A model generated the notes under the pieces. It made no database searches. It saw only the letters and a program-made list of their open reading frames with translations, and had not been told where the DNA came from. 64,000 nt of DNA from contig NW_023603184.1 in assembly GCF_014898055.3 (NCBI RefSeq), positions 110,970,615 to 111,034,614 on the forward strand, in the 5' to 3' direction. The DNA comes from Talpa occidentalis. Its lineage: Eukaryota > Chordata > Mammalia > Eulipotyphla > Talpidae. The translations under genes and the position numbers were made by a program. Positions 62,474-64,000 of the stretch are shown here, one piece after another (the stretch's first letter is position 1; every line of letters starts with the position of its first letter).

Positions 62474-62727
62474 GGGGCCTCCCCTGTGGCGCACCAATTG
62501 AGCACTGGGCTGGGAAGCTGCCCGCAGCGTCTGCAGCACTGGTTCAATCCCTGGCCTCCGGGCAAGGGCCCCACAAGGTGCACAGACCTCTCCTGCCACG
62601 CCCACTGCTTCCCTCAGCAGTATATTTCATCACTCTGCCTGTTCTGTTCCCTGCTCTGGCTCTGGTGAATTCTCTCACCCTCCTGCGCTTCTGACTGTAC
62701 CCAGTGCTTGTATAAATAAATTCAAAA
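62474..62727 (+). repeat. tRNA-derived SINE in FRZB intron 2
   Basis: Starts GGGGCCTCCCCTGTGGCGCA. Perfect 18-bp target duplication AAAATTATATCATAAGGT on both sides. Confidence 0.94.
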
Positions 62728-62784
62728 AAAATTATATCATAAGGTAAGCAAGATATTAAGTAGTCACATGGCACTGTATATACA

Positions 62785-62786
62785 AC

Positions 62787-62818
<32 letters not shown>

Positions 62819-62826
62819 CACACACA
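62785..62826 (+). repeat. (TA)n/(CA)n microsatellite
   Basis: About 13 TA units followed by short CA units, shortly after a SINE. Confidence 0.95.
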
Positions 62827-62869
62827 GCTAGACTATTTTTTTCAATATTATAAAGAAAAAGACTTTAGT

Positions 62870-63343
62870 TTTTAATTTTATTTTATATATTTTTTACATT
62901 TTTCATTTTTGTACAATGTATGCATTTTCATCTTGGTTATAGTCCCCATACAATTCTCATGCCCCCTTGTTTTGATCCTACTCCCTTCTCTCCCCTGCCC
63001 CACCCCATAGTGAGTCTCTGGTTTATAGTTGCTTGTTAATTTTGATTTTTACTTTATTATAATTAGTCTTTTTCCTGATCCCTTACTTAGGTTTTCTAAA
63101 TTCCTGTTATGAGTGAGACCCTCCAGTATTTTTCTTTTTTCTTTCTGGCTTATTTTGCTGAGCATGATCCCTTCTAGCTCCATCCATGTTGCTGCAAATT
63201 GCATGAATTTATCTTTTTTGATTGCTGAGTAATATTCCATTGTGTATATGTACCACATCTTCTTGATCCAGTCATCTATTTTGGGGCATTTGGGTTGTTT
63301 CCATAGCTTACCTATTGTAGATAGTGCTACTATAAGCATATTT
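62870..63343 (-). mobile_element. 5'-truncated L1 3' end, antisense
   Basis: The minus strand gives [20 protein letters not shown] and [11 protein letters not shown], then a 3' UTR matching the 44480 copy. It lies in FRZB intron 2, sense to the gene. Confidence 0.9.
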
Positions 63344-64000
63344 CTTAATAGTTAATGAGCTAAACAGTTATACCATCAACATTAAACTTTGTTCATCCTC
63401 ACTGTACTTATTTCTCTTGCCGGTGCCACTCAGAGAGGTAATGCCATACTACACATGTGAAGTGCTTTCTATGCTTCAAACCCTAATTCTTAGTATAACC
63501 AAATATCTAGTTGGAGTAACTAGAAATTCATTAAAATAACAGAGTGATGGGAAGTGGAATTATTTATTCCCAAAGCTCAAATATGAAAGAACTTCCTTAC
63601 ATTTATTCATGCTATTTCCCAAGCCTTCATATTTAAGGGTATTGATGAAAAGTGCATCTTGGATCAATAGTTCTAGAGAGTTATCCCTCTCCTAAAATAT
63701 TCGTATTCACATCTATATATAGTATATATCCCCAAAGCCCAAGGGAATTGCAAAGAATCATAAAGAAAACACTAGACATATCATTTATTACACTTTTTGG
63801 TTTGGGCCACCCTAAATTAGACAACAAGACCTCCTTTTTCTTTACAACCATAGTTCTGAGACATCCTATTGGGTTATTAGCATTACCATCATTTCCACTT
63901 TAATTCACTAACAATTTTGCTTCCCAGCTTCCCAAAGGCACAAAGTTTTTAAATTTTGTCTTCTATAGTGGCAAAACAAAATCAATTATTTATTCAACTT

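Larger units (their letters stand above)
59979..64000 (-). other. FRZB: FRZB intron 2, 5' part beyond window
   Basis: Everything right of exon 3 should be intron 2, because exon 2 is not seen. It holds two SINEs (61357-61618 minus, 62474-62727 plus), two antisense L1 3' ends (61740-62150 and 62870-63343) and a TA/CA microsatellite at 62785-62825. From 63345 to the edge I recognise nothing. Confidence 0.7.

Noticed and set aside
59979..64000. FRZB exon 2
   Set aside because: Looked on the minus strand for the short exon encoding the DFPMDSSNGNCRGASS region; no matching block with splice sites was seen.
1..64000. CRISPR arrays, operons and bacterial promoters
   Set aside because: The window is a mammalian nuclear region; the repeats present are microsatellites, a minisatellite and retroelements.

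Overview
This is a vertebrate nuclear window, almost certainly from a placental mammal. It is AT-rich and intron-containing, full of L1, L2 and MIR remnants, hAT (MER5-like) fragments, LTR elements and a very active tRNA-derived SINE family. The only recognisable protein-coding gene is FRZB (secreted frizzled-related protein 3) on the minus strand. Its last four coding exons lie at 52112-52228, 55132-55195, 55834-56038 and 59913-59978; I could not find exon 2 or the frizzled-domain exon 1 in the remaining 4 kb, so they should lie past the right edge. The SINE (tRNA-like 5' end with A and B boxes, tail with AATAAA and a TCTTT-type end, i.e. the T+ class) and the L1 3' ends suggest a laurasiatherian such as an insectivore or bat. 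I cannot name the species from sequence alone.

Layout. 1-50 kb is intergenic DNA downstream of FRZB. In it I see 17 SINE copies, many with clear target-site duplications (TSDs), and two young 5'-truncated L1 3' ends (2635-3464, 44480-45576). There are several old L1 and L2 remnants, a solo LTR (21077-21462) and a two-LTR endogenous retrovirus-like element on the minus strand (27524-31945). A near-perfect 138-bp inverted repeat lies at 7423-8175, and a minisatellite has grown inside an old L1 (19105-19398). 50-64 kb is the 3' half of FRZB with its 3' UTR and introns, the introns carrying 4 more SINEs, two antisense L1 ends and microsatellites.

How the parts relate. FRZB encodes a secreted Wnt antagonist, and the exons here give most of its C-terminal netrin-like (NTR) domain and basic tail. 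All splice sites seen are canonical, phases match from exon to exon, and the reading frame is intact, so the gene looks functional. In the human genome DNAJC10 lies on the far side of the FRZB 3' end; I found none of its coding exons here. The most unusual element is the retrovirus-like one. It has ~600-bp LTRs about 95% alike and a lysine-tRNA primer-binding site like betaretroviruses, but only ~3.2 kb of interior without recognisable gag, pro or pol, and that interior carries a ~150-bp inverted duplication. It resembles a non-autonomous class II element in the style of mouse ETn.
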